64,000 nt of DNA. Origin: Tetragonia tetragonoides. Taxonomy: Eukaryota; Streptophyta; Magnoliopsida; Caryophyllales; Aizoaceae. Each line of letters opens with the position of its first letter. The stretch's first letter is position 1. Below the pieces are notes generated by a model. The model was not told where the DNA came from, searched no databases, and was given only the letters and a program-made list of their open reading frames with translations. The stretch spans positions 12,187,000 to 12,250,999 of the forward strand of contig CM076145.1 of assembly GCA_038025085.1 (NCBI GenBank), read 5' to 3'. Below, piece after piece: positions 11,148 to 23,570 of this stretch. Made by a program: the position numbers and the translations under genes.

Positions 11148-13645
11148 AAAGAACTCAATCTCTTTTCGCCTAGCTGTAAGAGCTGTTAAAACGCGTAAAT
11201 GCATTCAAAAGCTTGACTTGAAACTTGTTTGAACTTGTAAACATCCTTGGTGTAGTTTCTCACTCAAATTAATACAAAGAAAGCATTTGGGTGCTTTCTC
11301 TTAATATACAACACAAAAGACCTCAACTCTTTCACCCTAGTCGTAAGAGCTGTTAAAACGCGTAAATACATTCAAAATTTTGAGTTGAAGCTTGTTTGTA
11401 CTTGTAAACATCCTTGGTGTAGTTTCTCACTCAAATAAATGCAAACAAAGCATTTGGGTGCTTTCTCTTAATATACAACAGAAAAGAACTCAATCTGTTT
11501 CACCCTAGTCGTATGAGGTTTTAAAACGCGTAAATGCTTTCAAAAGCTTGAGTTGAAGCTTGTTTGTACTTGCAAACATCATTGGTGTAGTTTCTCCCTC
11601 AAATGAATGCAAACAATGCATATGGGTGCTTTCTCTTAATATACAACACAAAAGAACTCAATCTCTTTCACCCTAGATGTAAGAGGTGTTAAAACGCGTA
11701 AATGCATTCAAAAGGTGGAGTTAAAGCTTGTTTGTACTTGTAGACATCCTTGGTGTAGTTTCTCACTCAAATGAATGCAAACAAAGCATTTGGGTGCTTT
11801 CTCTTAATATACAACACAAAAGAACTCAATCTCTTTCACCCAAGTCATATGAGCTTTTAAAACGCATAAATACATTCAAAAGCTTGAGCTGAAGCTTGTT
11901 GGTACTTGTAAACATCTTTGGTGTAGTTTCTCACTCAAATGAATGCAAAGAAAACATTTGGGTGCGTTGTCTTAATATACAACACAAATGAACTCAATCT
12001 CTTTCACCCTTGTCGTATGAGCTGTTAAAACGCTTAAATGCATTCAAAAGCTTGAGTTCAAGCTTGTTTGTAGTTGTAACCATCCTTGGGGTAGTTTCAC
12101 ACTCAAATGAATGTAAACAAAGCATTTGCGAGCTTTTTATTAATATACAACACAAAAGAACTCAATCTCTTTCACCCTAGTTGTAAGAGCTGTTAAAATG
12201 CGTAAATGCATTCAAAAGCTTGAGTTGAAGCTTGTTTGTACTTGTAAACATCGTTGGTGTAGTTTCTCACTCAAATGAATGCAAACAAAGCATTTGGGTG
12301 CTTTCTCTTAATATACAACACAAAAGAACTCAATCTCTTTCACCCTAGATGTAAGAGCTGTTAAAACGCGTAAATGCATTCAAAAGGTGGAGTTAATGCT
12401 TGTTTGTACTTGTAAACATCCTTGGTGTAGTTTCTCACTCAAATGAATGCTAACAAAGCATTTGGGTGCTTTCTCTTAATATACAACACAAAAGACCTCA
12501 ATCTCTTTCACCCTAGTCGTATGAGGTTTTAAAACGCGTAAATGCTTTCAAAAGCTAGAGTTGAAGCTTGTTTGTACTTGTAAACATCCTTGGTGTAATT
12601 TCTCACTCAAATTAATGCAAAGAAAGCATTTGGGTGCTTTCTCTTAATATACAACACAAAAGAACTCAATCTCTTTCAACCTAGATGTAAGAGCTGTTAA
12701 AACGCGTAAATGCATTCAAAAGGTGGAGTTAAAGCTTGTTTGTACTTGAAAACATCCTTGGTGTAGTTTCTCACTCCAATGAATGCAAACAAAGCTTTTG
12801 GGTGCTTTCTCTGAAAATACAACACAAAAAGAACTCAATCTCTTTCACCCTAGTCGTAAGAGCTGTTAAAACGTGTAAATGCATTCAAAAGGTGGAGTTA
12901 AAGCATGTTTGTACTTGTAAACATCCTTGGTGTAGTTTCTCCCTCAAATGAATGCAAACAAAGCATTTGGGTGCTTTCTCTTAATATACAACACATAAGA
13001 ACTCAATCTCTTTCACCCAAGTCGTATGAGGTTTTAAAACGCGTATATGCATTCAAAAGCTTACGTTTAGTTTCTCACCTTTTTACCTATTAGGGTGAAA
13101 GAGATTGAGTTCTTTTGTGTTGTAATTTTACGAGTTAAAGCTTGTTTGTACTTGTAAACATCCTTGGTGTAGTTTCTCCCTCAAATGAATGCAAACAAAG
13201 CATTTGTGTGATTTCTGTTAATATACAACACAAAAGAACTCAATCTCTATCACTCTAGTCATAAGAGCTGTGAAAACGCGTAAATGCATTCAAAAGCTTG
13301 AGTTTAAGCTTGTTTGTACTCGTAAACATCCTAGGTGTAGTTTCACACTTAAATGAATGCAAACAAAGTATTTGGATGCTTTCTCTTAATATACAACACA
13401 AAATAACTCAAATCTCTTTCACCCTACTCGTATAAGCTTTTAAAACGCGTAAATGCATTCAAAAGCTTGAGTTGAAGCTTGTTTGTACTTGTAAACATCC
13501 TTGGTGTTGTTTCTCACTCCAATGAATGCAAACAAAGCTTTTGGGTGCTTTCTCTGAAAATACAACACAAAAGAACACAATCTCTTTCACCCTAGATGTA
13601 AGAGCTGTTAAAACGCGTAAATGCATTCAAAAGGTGGAGTTAAAG
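11148..13645 (+). repeat. Forward satellite block
   Basis: About 15 forward monomers with a short reverse piece at about 13071-13133, recognisable by TCACCTTTTTACCTATTAGG. The marker piece recurs at about 22184-22243 (inverted), 29051-29105 and 61600-61665, and is useful for tracing duplications. The block ends at TAAAGCTTTGTTTGC, where a forward monomer turns into a reverse one at the palindrome AAAGCTTT. Confidence 0.9.
12183..12350 (+). repeat. Reference forward monomer (168 bp)
   Basis: A clean full-length monomer, running from GTAAGAGCTG to CACCCTAGAT, followed immediately by the next monomer at 12351. It has both AAGCTT sites, the AAAGCA/TGCTTT hairpin and the TTAATATACAACACAAAAGA stretch. 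Its ACGCGT is mutated (AATGCGTAAA), which shows that even this conserved core varies between monomers. Confidence 0.95.
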
Positions 13646-15295
13646 CTTTGTTTGCATTCATTGGAGTGAGAAACTACACCAAGGATGTTTACAAGTACAA
13701 ACAAGCTTCAACTCAAGCTTTTGAATGTATTTACGCGTTTTAAAAGCTCATATGACTAGGGTGAAAAAGATTGAGTTTTTTTGTGTTGTATTTTAAGAGA
13801 AAGCAACCAAAAGCTTTGTTTGCATTCATTTCAGTGAGAAACTACACCAAGAATGTTTACAAGTACAAAAAAGCTTCAACTCAACCTTTTCAATGCATTT
13901 ACACGTTTTAAAAGCTCATATGACTAGGGTGAAAAAGATTGAGGTCTTTTTTGTTGTATATTAAGAGAACGCACCCAAATGTTTTGTTGCATTCATTTCA
14001 TTGAGAAACTACACCAAGAATGTTTACAAGTACAAACAAACTTCAACTCAAGCTTTTGAATGCATTTACGCGTTTTAAAAGCTCATATGACTAGGCTGAA
14101 AGAGATTGCGTTCTTTTGTGTTGTATATTAAGAGAAAGCACCCAAATGCTTTGTTTACATTAATTTGAGTGTGAAACTACCCCAAGGATGTTTACAACTA
14201 CAAACAAGCTTGAACTCAAGCTTTTGAATGCATTTAAGCGTTTTAAAAGCTCATACGACAAGGGTGAAAGAGATTGAGTTCTTTTGTGTTGTATTTTAAG
14301 AGAACGCACCCAAATGCTTTGTTAGCATTCATTTGAGTGAGAAACTTAACCAATGATGTTTAGAACGCGTAAATGCACCCAAACCCTAGATGTAAGAGCT
14401 GTTAAAACGCGTAAATACATTCAAAGCTTGAGTTGAAGCTTGTTTGTACTTGTAAACATTCTTGGTATAGTTTCTCACTCACCCAAATGCTTTGTTTGCA
14501 TTCATTTGAGTGAGAAACTACACCAAGGATGTTTACAAGTACAAACAAGCTTTAACTCCCCCTTTTGAATGCATTTGCGCGTTTTAAAAGCTCATATGAC
14601 TAGGGTGAAAAAGATTGAGTTCTTTTGTGTTGTACATTAAGAGAAAGCACCCAAATGCTTTGTTTGCATTCATTTGAGTGAGAAACTTAACCAAGGATCT
14701 TTACAAGTACAAACAAATGCTTTTGAAAGCTTGAGTTGAAGTACTTGTAAATGCTTTGTTTGCATTCATTTGAGTGAGAAACTACTCTCTGAAAATACGC
14801 GTTTTAAAATCTCATATGACTAGGGTGAAAGAGATTGAGTTCTTTTGTGTTGTATATTAAGAGAAAGCGCCCAAATGCTTTGTTTGCATACATTTGAGGG
14901 AGAAACTACACCAAGGATGTTTACATGTACAAACAAGCTTCAACTCAAGCTTTTGAAAGCATTTACGCGTTTTAAAAGCTCATATGACTAGGGTGAAAGA
15001 GATTGAGTTCTTTTGTGATGTATATTAAGAAAAACCACCCAGATGCTTTGTTTGCATTCATTTGAGTGAGAAACATAACCAAGGATGTTTACAAGTACAA
15101 ACAAGCTTCAACTCAAGCTTTTGAATGTATTTACGCGTTTTAACAGCTCTTGTGACTAGGGTGAAAGAGATTGAGTTCTTTTGTGATGTATATTAAGAGA
15201 AAGCACCCAGATGCTTTGTTTGCATTCATTTGAGTGAGAAACTTAACCAAGGATGTTTACAAGTACAAACAAGCTTCAACTCAAGCTTTTGAATG
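12645..15295 (+). repeat. Inverted repeat A, left arm
   Basis: Arm of about 2.65 kb whose reverse complement is at 20018-22668; paired coordinates sum to about 35313. Matched markers: 12736-12951 with 22362-22577; the TTTACCTATTAGG piece near 13085 with 22228; CCCAAACCCTAGATG near 14385 with 20925; ACTCTCTGAAAATACGCG at 14784-14801 with 20511-20528; TTGTGATGTATATTAAG near 15020 and 15181 with 20290 and 20124. Confidence 0.9.
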
Positions 15296-15478
15296 TATTT
15301 ACGCGTTTTAAAAGCTCATATGACTAGGGTGAAAGAGATTGAGGTCTTTTGTGTTGTATATTAAGAGAAAGCACCCAAATGCTTTGTTTGGATTCATTTG
15401 AGTGAGAAACTACACCAAGGATGTTTACTAGTACAAAAAAGCTTTAACTCCACCTTTTGAATGCATTTACGCGTTTTA
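13646..15478. repeat. Satellite blocks, mainly reverse
   Basis: Reverse about 13646-14362, forward 14363-14480, reverse 14481-14715, a forward scrap of about 37 bp (GAAAGCTTGAGTTGAAGTAC) at 14716-14752, then reverse to 15478. The stretch 14340-14380 joins ATGTTTAGAACGCGTAAATG to CACCCAAACCCTAGATG, a joint repeated near 20930 (inverted), 30110, 33595, 37075, 40560 and 62860. Confidence 0.88.
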
Positions 15479-17172
15479 AAATGCGTAAATGCATTCAAAA
15501 CGTGGAGCTAAAGCTTGTTTGTGCTTGTAAACATCCTGGGTGTAGTTTCTCACTGAAATTGTATGCATTTACAAACAAGCTTTTCAATACATTTACGCGT
15601 TTTAACAGCTCTTACATCTACGGTGAAAGAGATTGAGGTCTTTTGTGTTATATATTAAGAGAAATCACACAAAGACTTTGTTTGTATTCATTTGAGTTGA
15701 AGCGTGTTTGTACTCGTAAAATTTTGAGTATGAAACTACACCTAGAATGTTTTAAATGTACAAACATGCTTCAACTCAAGCTTTTGAATGCATTTACGCG
15801 TTTGAAAAGCTCATACGAGTAGGGTGAAAGAGATTTTAGTTCTTTTGTGTTGTACATTAAGAGAAAGCATCCAAATACTTTGTTTGGATACATTTGAGTG
15901 TGAAACTGCATCTAGGATGTTTACAAGTACAAACAAGCTTCAACTCATGCTTTTGAATGCATTTACGCTTTTTGAAAGCTCATACGAGTAGGGTGAAAGA
16001 GATTTGAGTTCTTTTGTGTTGTATATTAAGAGAATGCATCCAAATACTTTGTTTGCATTCTTTTGAGTGAGAAACTACACCAAGGATTTTTACAAGTACA
16101 AACAAGCTTTAACTCCACCTTTTGAATGCATTTACGCGTTTTAACAGCTCTTACATCTAGGGCGAAAGAGATTGAGTTCTTTTGTGTTGTATATTAAGAG
16201 AAAGCACCCAAATGCTTTGTTTGCATTCATTTGAGGGAGAAACTACACCAAGGATGTTTACAAGTACAAACAAGCTTTAACTCAACCTTTTGAATGCAAT
16301 TACGCATTTTAACAGCTCTTACAACTAGGGTGAAAGAGATTGAGTTCTTTTTTGTTGTATATTAAGAGAAATCACACAAATGCATTGTTTGCATTCATTT
16401 GAGTGAGAAACTACACCAAGAATGTTTACAAGTACAAACAAGCTTCAACTCAAGCTTTTGAATGCATTTACGCGTTTTAAAAGCTCATATGACTAGGGTG
16501 AAAAAGATTGAGTTCTTTTGTGCTGTATTTTAAGAGAAAGCAACCAAAAGCTTTGTTTGCATTCATTTCAGTGAGAAACTACACCAAGAATGTTTACAAG
16601 TACAAACAAGCTTCAACTCAAGCTTTTGAATGTATTTACGCGTTTTGACAGCTCTTATAAGCATTCAACCAAGCTTTTGAATGTATTTACGCGTTTTAAC
16701 AACACTTACAACTAGGGTGATAGAGATTGAGTTCATTTGTGTTGTATATTAGGAGAAAGCACCCAAATACTTTGATTGCATTCAAAAGCTTAATGTTGAA
16801 GCTAGTTTTACCCTTTTGTAGAGCCGGAAATTTGGGTGCTTTTAAAAGCTTATATGACTAGGGTGAAAGAGATTGAGTTCTTTTGTGTTGTATATTAAGA
16901 GAAAGCACCCAGATGCTTTGTTTGCATTCATTTGAGTGAGAAACTACACCAAGAATGTTTACAAGTACAAACAAGCTTCAACTCAAGCTTTTGAATGTAT
17001 TTACGCGTTTTAACAGCTCTTACGATTAGGGTGAAAGAGATTGAGGTCTTTTGTGTTGTATATTAAGAGAAAGCACCCAAATGCTTTGTTTGCATTCATT
17101 TGAGTTTGAAACTACACCAAGGATGTTTACAAGTACAAACAAGCTTTAACTCCACCTTTTGAATGCAAACAA
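15479..17172. repeat. Satellite blocks, mainly reverse
   Basis: Forward about 15479-15556, reverse 15557-15690, forward scrap 15691-15724, reverse to about 16785, a non-satellite patch at 16801-16840, then reverse to 17172. The switch at 15478 lies in ACGCGTTTTAAAATGCGT, a near-perfect palindrome. The part from about 15300 to 16640 is repeated directly at about 18480-19660, where about 220 bp are missing. Confidence 0.85.
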
Positions 17173-17760
17173 AGCGTAAATGCATTCAAAGGTGGAGTTA
17201 AAGCTTGTTTGTACTTGTAAACATCCTTGGTGTAGTTTCTCACTCAAATGAATGCAAACAAAGCATTTGGGTTCTTTCTCTTAATATACAACACAAAAGA
17301 CCTCGATCTCTTTCACCCTAATCGAAAGAGCTGTTAAAACGCGTAAATACATTCAAAAGCTTGAGTTGAAGCTTGTTTGTACTTGTAAAACATCCTTGGT
17401 TATGTTTCTCACTCAAATGAATGCAAACAAAGCATCTGGGTGGTTTCTCTTAATATACAACACAAAAGAACTCAATCTCTTTCACCCTAGTCATATGAGC
17501 TTTTAAAACGCGTAAATGCTTTCAAAAGCTTGAGTTGAAGCTTGTTTGTACTAGTAAACATCCTTGGTGTAGTTTCTCCCTCAAATGAATGCAAACAAAG
17601 CATTTGGGTGCTTTCTCTTAATATACAACACAAAAGAACTCAATCTCCTTCACCCTAGTCATATGAGCTTTTAAAACGCGTATTTTCAGAGAGTAGTTTC
17701 TCACTCAAATGAATGCAAACAAAGCATTTGGGTGCTTTCTCTTAATATACAACACAAAAG
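15640..17760 (+). repeat. Inverted repeat B, left arm
   Basis: Arm of about 2.1 kb, reverse complement at 22650-24771; paired coordinates sum to 40411. Markers: the patch GAGCCGGAAATTTGGG at 16821 with its complement ending at 23590; the joint at 17161 with 23250; CGCG at 17677-17680 with 22731-22734; ATCACACAAAGACTTTG near 15650 with its complement near 24740. Confidence 0.9.
16801..16840 (+). other. Marker patch GAGCCGGAAATTTGGG, copy 1
   Basis: A 40-bp piece containing CCCTTTTGTAGAGCCGGAAA, not part of the monomer, between a forward scrap (CATTCAAAAGCTTAATG) and a reverse monomer. It is seen six times in the window: here, inverted at 23571-23610, and once in each 3482-bp unit. Origin unknown. 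Confidence 0.75.
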
Positions 17761-20017
17761 AACTCAATCTTTTTCACCCTAGTCATATGAGCTTTTAAAA
17801 CGCGCAAATGCATTCAAAAGGTGGAGTTAAAGCTTGTTTGTACTTGTAAACATCCTTGGTGTAGTTTCTCACTCAAATGAATGCAAACAAAGCATTTGGG
17901 TGAGTGAGTAACTATACCAAGGATGTTTACAAGTACAAACAAGCTTCAACTCAAGCTTTTGAATGTATTTACGCGTTTTAACGGCTCTTACGACTAGGGT
18001 GAAAGAGATTGAGTTCTTTTGAGTTGTATATTAAGAGAAATCACCCAGATGCTTTGTTTGAATTTCATTTAAATGAGAAACTACACCAAGGATGTGTACA
18101 AGTACAAACAAGCTTCAAGTCCACCTTTTGAATGCATTTACGCGTTTTAAAAGCGCATACGACTAGGGTGAAAGAGATTGAGTTCTCTTGTGTTGAAAAT
18201 TAAGAGAATGCACCCAGATGCTTTATTTGCATTCATTTAAGTGAGAAACTACACCAAGGATGTTTACAAGTACAAACAAGCTTTAACTCCACCTTTTGAA
18301 TGCATATACGCGTTTTAAAACCTCATACGACTAGGGTGAAAGAGATTGAGTTCTTTTGTGTTGTATTTTCAGAGAAAGAACCCAAAAGCTTTGTTTGCAT
18401 TCTTTGGAGTGAGAAACTACACCAAGGATGTTTACAAGTACAAACAAGCTTCAACTCAAGCTTTTGAATGTATTTACGCGTTTTAAAAGCTCATATGACT
18501 AGGGTGAAAGAGATTGAGGTCTTTTGTGTTGTATATTAAGAGAAAGCACCCAAATGCTTTGATTGGATTCATTTGAGTGAGAAACTACACCAAGGATGTT
18601 TACTAGTACAAAAAAGCTTTAACTCCACCTTTTGAATGCATTTACGCGTTTTAAAATGCGTAAATGCATTCAAAACGTGGAGCTAAAGCTTGTTTGTGCT
18701 TGTAAACATCCTGGGTGTAGTTTCTCACTGAAATTGTATGCATTTACAAACAAGCTTTTCAATACATTTACGCGTTTTAAAAGCTCATACGAGTAGGGTG
18801 AAAGAGATGTGAGTTCTTTTGTGTTGTACATTAAGAGAAAGCATCCAAATACTTTGTTTGGATACATTTGAGTGTGAAACTGCACCTAGGATGTTTACAA
18901 GTACAAACAAGCTTCAACTCAAGCTTTTGAATGCATTTACGCGTTTTGAAAGCTCATACGAGTAGGGTGAAAGAGATTTGAGTTCTTTTGTGTTGTATAT
19001 TAAGAGAATGCATCCAAATACTTTGTTTGCATTCATTTGAGTGAGAAACTACACGAAGGATGTTTACAAGTACAAACAAGCTTTAACTCCACCTTTTGAA
19101 TGCATTTACGCATTTTAACAGCTCTTACATCTAGCGTGAAAGAGATTGAGTTCTTTTGTGTTGTATATTAAGAGAAAGCACCCAAATGCTTAGTTTGCAT
19201 TCATTTGCGGGTGAAACTACACCAAGGATGTTTACAAGTACAAACAAGCTTTAACTCAACCTTTTGAATGCATTTACGCATTTTAACAGCTCTTACAACT
19301 AGGGTTAAAGAGATTGAGTTCTTTTGTGTTTTATATTAAGAGAAATCACACAAATGCTTTGTTTGCATTCATTTGAGTGAGAAACTACACCAAGAATGTT
19401 TACAAGTACAAACAAGCTACAACTCAAGCTTTTGAATGCATTTACGCGTTTTAAAAGCTCATATAACTAGGGTGAAAAAGATTGAGTTCTTTTGTGTTGT
19501 ATTTTAAGAGAAAGCAACCAAAAGCTTTGTTTGCATTCATTTCAGTGAGAAACTACACCAAGAATGTTTACAAGTACAAACAAGCTTCAACTCAAGCTTT
19601 TGAATGCATTTACGCGTTTTAAAACTCATATGACTAGGGTGAAAAGATTGAGTTCTTTTGTGTTGTATATTAAGAGAAAGCACCCAAATGCTTTTTTTGC
19701 ATTCATTTGAGTGAGAAACTTAACCAAGGATGTTTACAAGTACAAACAAGCTTCAACTCAAGCTTTTGAATGTATTTACGCGTTTTAATAGCTCTTACGA
19801 TTAGGGTGAAAGAGATTGAGGTCTTTTGTGTTGTATATTAAGAGAAAGCACCCAAATGCTTTGTTTGCATTCATTTGAGTGAGAAACTACACCAAGGATG
19901 TTTACAAGTACAAACAAGCTTTAACTCCACCTTTTGAATGCATTTACGCGTTTTAGAAGCTCATATGACTAGGGTGAAAAAGATTGAGTTCTTTTGTGTT
20001 GTATTTTAAGAGAAAGC
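17173..20017. repeat. Satellite blocks in the spacer of inverted repeat A
   Basis: Forward about 17173-17905, reverse 17906-18661, forward 18662-18735, reverse 18736-20017. At 17681-17696 a forward monomer is cut (TATTTTCAGAGAGTAGTTTC), the same joint as near 20521. About 18480-19660 repeats 15300-16640 in the same orientation at offset 3175 at its start. Confidence 0.87.
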
Positions 20018-22668
20018 ATTCAAAAGCTTGAGTTGAAGCTTGTTTGTACTTGTAAACATCCTTGGTTAAGTTTCTCACTCAAATGAATGCAAACAAAGCA
20101 TCTGGGTGCTTTCTCTTAATATACATCACAAAAGAACTCAATCTCTTTCACCCTAGTCACAAGAGCTGTTAAAACGCGTAAATACATTCAAAAGCTTGAG
20201 TTGAAGCTTGTTTGTACTTGTAAACATCCTTGGTTATGTTTCTCACTCAAATGAATGCAAACAAAGCATCTGGGTGGTTTTTCTTAATATACATCACAAA
20301 AGAACTCAATCTCTTTCACCCTAGTCATATGAGCTTTTAAAACGCGTAAATGCTTTCAAAAGCTTGAGTTGAAGCTTGTTTGTACATGTAAACATCCTTG
20401 GTGTAGTTTCTCCCTCAAATGTATGCAAACAAAGCATTTGGGCGCTTTCTCTTAATATACAACACAAAAGAACTCAATCTCTTTCACCCTAGTCATATGA
20501 GATTTTAAAACGCGTATTTTCAGAGAGTAGTTTCTCACTCAAATGAATGCAAACAAAGCATTTACAAGTACTTCAACTCAAGCTTTCAAAAGCATTTGTT
20601 TGTACTTGTAAAGATCCTTGGTTAAGTTTCTCACTCAAATGAATGCAAACAAAGCATTTGGGTGCTTTCTCTTAATGTAGAACACAAAAGAACTCAATCT
20701 TTTTCACCCTAGTCATATGAGCTTTTAAAACGCGCAAATGCATTCAAAAGGTGGAGTTAAAGCTTGTTTGTACTTGTAAACATCCTTGGTGTAGTTTCTC
20801 ACTCAAATGAATGCAAACAAAGCATTTGGGTGAGTGAGAAACTATACCAAGAATGTTTACAAGTACAAACAAGCTTCAACTCAAGCTTTTGAATGTATTT
20901 ACGCGTTTTAACAGCTCTTACATCTAGGGTTTGGGTGCATTTACGCGTTCTAAACATCATTGGTTAAGTTTCTCACTCAAATGAATGCTAACAAAGCATT
21001 TGGGTGCGTTCTCTTAAAATACAACACAAAAGAACTCAATCTCTTTCACCCTTGTCGTATGAGCTTTTAAAACGCTTAAATGCATTCAAAAGCTTGAGTT
21101 CAAGCTTGTTTGTAGTTGTAAACATCCTTGGGGTAGTTTCACACTCAAATTAATGTAAACAAAGCATTTGGGTGCTTTCTCTTAATATACAACACAAAAG
21201 AACGCAATCTCTTTCAGCCTAGTCATATGAGCTTTTAAAACGCGTAAATGCATTCAAAAGCTTGAGTTGAAGTTTGTTTGTACTTGTAAACATTCTTGGT
21301 GTAGTTTCTCAATGAAATGAATGCAACAAAACATTTGGGTGCGTTCTCTTAATATACAACAAAAAAGACCTCAATCTTTTTCACCCTAGTCATATGAGCT
21401 TTTAAAACGTGTAAATGCATTGAAAAGGTTGAGTTGAAGCTTTTTTGTACTTGTAAACATTCTTGGTGTAGTTTCTCACTGAAATGAATGCAAACAAAGC
21501 TTTTGGTTGCTTTCTCTTAAAATACAACACAAAAAAACTCAATCTTTTTCACCCTAGTCATATGAGCTTTTAAAACGCGTAAATACATTCAAAAGCTTGA
21601 GTTGAAGCTTGTTTGTACTTGTAAACATCCTTGGTGTAGTTTCTCACTCCAATGAATGCAAACAAAGCTTTAACTCCACCTTTTGAATGCATTTACGCGT
21701 TTTAACAGCTCTTACATCTAGGGTGAAAGAGATTGTGTTCTTTTGTGTTGTATTTTCAGAGAAAGCACCCAAAAGCTTTGTTTGCATTCATTGGAGTGAG
21801 AAACAACACCAAGGATGTTTACAAGTACAAACAAGCTTCAACTCAAGCTTTTGAATGCATTTACGCGTTTTAAAAGCTTATACGAGTAGGGTGAAAGAGA
21901 TTTGAGTTATTTTGTGTTGTATATTAAGAGAAAGCATCCAAATACTTTGTTTGCATTCATTTAAGTGTGAAACTACACCTAGGATGTTTACGAGTACAAA
22001 CAAGCTTAAACTCAAGCTTTTGAATGCATTTACGCGTTTTCACAGCTCTTATGACTAGAGTGATAGAGATTGAGTTCTTTTGTGTTGTATATTAACAGAA
22101 ATCACACAAATGCTTTGTTTGCATTCATTTGAGGGAGAAACTACACCAAGGATGTTTACAAGTACAAACAAGCTTTAACTCGTAAAATTACAACACAAAA
22201 GAACTCAATCTCTTTCACCCTAATAGGTAAAAAGGTGAGAAACTAAACGTAAGCTTTTGAATGCATATACGCGTTTTAAAACCTCATACGACTTGGGTGA
22301 AAGAGATTGAGTTCTTATGTGTTGTATATTAAGAGAAAGCACCCAAATGCTTTGTTTGCATTCATTTGAGGGAGAAACTACACCAAGGATGTTTACAAGT
22401 ACAAACATGCTTTAACTCCACCTTTTGAATGCATTTACACGTTTTAACAGCTCTTACGACTAGGGTGAAAGAGATTGAGTTCTTTTTGTGTTGTATTTTC
22501 AGAGAAAGCACCCAAAAGCTTTGTTTGCATTCATTGGAGTGAGAAACTACACCAAGGATGTTTTCAAGTACAAACAAGCTTTAACTCCACCTTTTGAATG
22601 CATTTACGCGTTTTAACAGCTCTTACATCTAGGTTGAAAGAGATTGAGTTCTTTTGTGTTGTATATTA
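20018..22668 (-). repeat. Inverted repeat A, right arm
   Basis: Reverse-complement partner of 12645-15295. The spacer between the arms is about 4.7 kb. The outer end near 22668 coincides with the inner end of inverted repeat B (about 22650), so one breakpoint serves both structures. Confidence 0.9.
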
Positions 22669-23570
22669 AGAGAAAGCACCCAAATGCTTTGTTTGCATTC
22701 ATTTGAGTGAGAAACTACTCTCTGAAAATACGCGTTTTAAAAGCTCATATGACTAGGGTGAAGGAGATTGAGTTCTTTTGTGTTGTATATTAAGAGAAAG
22801 CACCCAAATGCTTTGTTTGCATTCATTTGAGGGAGAAACTACACCAAGGATGTTTACTAGTACAAACAAGCTTCAACTCAAGCTTTTGAAAGCATTTACG
22901 CGTTTTAAAAGCTCATATGACTAGGGTGAAAGAGATTGAGTTCTTTTGTGTTGTATATTAAGAGAAACCACCCAGATGCTTTGTTTGCATTCATTTGAGT
23001 GAGAAACATAACCAAGGATGTTTTACAAGTACAAACAAGCTTCAACTCAAGCTTTTGAATGTATTTACGCGTTTTAACAGCTCTTTCGATTAGGGTGAAA
23101 GAGATCGAGGTCTTTTGTGTTGTATATTAAGAGAAAGAACCCAAATGCTTTGTTTGCATTCATTTGAGTGAGAAACTACACCAAGGATGTTTACAAGTAC
23201 AAACAAGCTTTAACTCCACCTTTGAATGCATTTACGCTTTGTTTGCATTCAAAAGGTGGAGTTAAAGCTTGTTTGTACTTGTAAACATCCTTGGTGTAGT
23301 TTCTCACTCAAATGAATGCAAACAAAGCATTTGGGTGCTTTCTCTTAATATACAACACAAAAGACCTCAATCTCTTTCACCCTAATCGTAAGAGCTGTTA
23401 AAACGCGTAAATACATTCAAAAGCTTGAGTTGAAGCTTGTTTGTACTTGTAAACATTCTTGGTGTAGTTTCTCACTCAAATGAATGCAAACAAAGCATCT
23501 GGGTGCTTTCTCTTAATATACAACACAAAAGAACTCAATCTCTTTCACCCTAGTCATATAAGCTTTTAAA
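20018..23570. repeat. Satellite blocks across the inverted-repeat right arms
   Basis: Forward about 20019-20572, a small inverted piece (CAAGTACTTCAACTCAAGC) at about 20565-20600, forward to 20838, reverse 20839-20955, forward 20956-21668, reverse 21669-22183, forward scrap 22184-22243, reverse 22244-23237, forward 23238-23570. Each switch is the mirror of one in 12.6-17.3 kb, so these are inherited joints, not new ones. Confidence 0.87.

Larger units (their letters stand above)
1..15292. repeat. Segmental duplication A (first copy)
   Basis: This segment matches 49423 to about 63610 in the same orientation. Base 1 pairs with 49423 (offset 49422). The offset is 49435 at the rDNA fragment and up to about 7.3 kb, 48948 near 8.9 kb, 48612 near 10.1 kb and 48531 near 12.7-12.9 kb. 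The step from 48948 to 48612 is exactly two monomers. The shared order of rDNA fragment, non-satellite patches and strand switches makes descent from one block certain. The left edge lies outside the window. Confidence 0.93.
7835..15292. repeat. Segmental duplication D (first copy)
   Basis: Matches about 23955-31049 in the same orientation. The offset is 16121 at about 7.9 kb, 16141 from about 8.6 to 12.2 kb, 15973 at 12.7-12.9 kb and 15753 after 13.65 kb. The 20-bp step is the deletion at about 8590, the 168-bp step is one monomer lost from the second copy, and the last step is a loss of about 220 bp in the second copy around 29400. The two copies share private variants such as AGAACTAAAATCTC, absent from A', so D is younger than the A/A' event. 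Confidence 0.9.
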
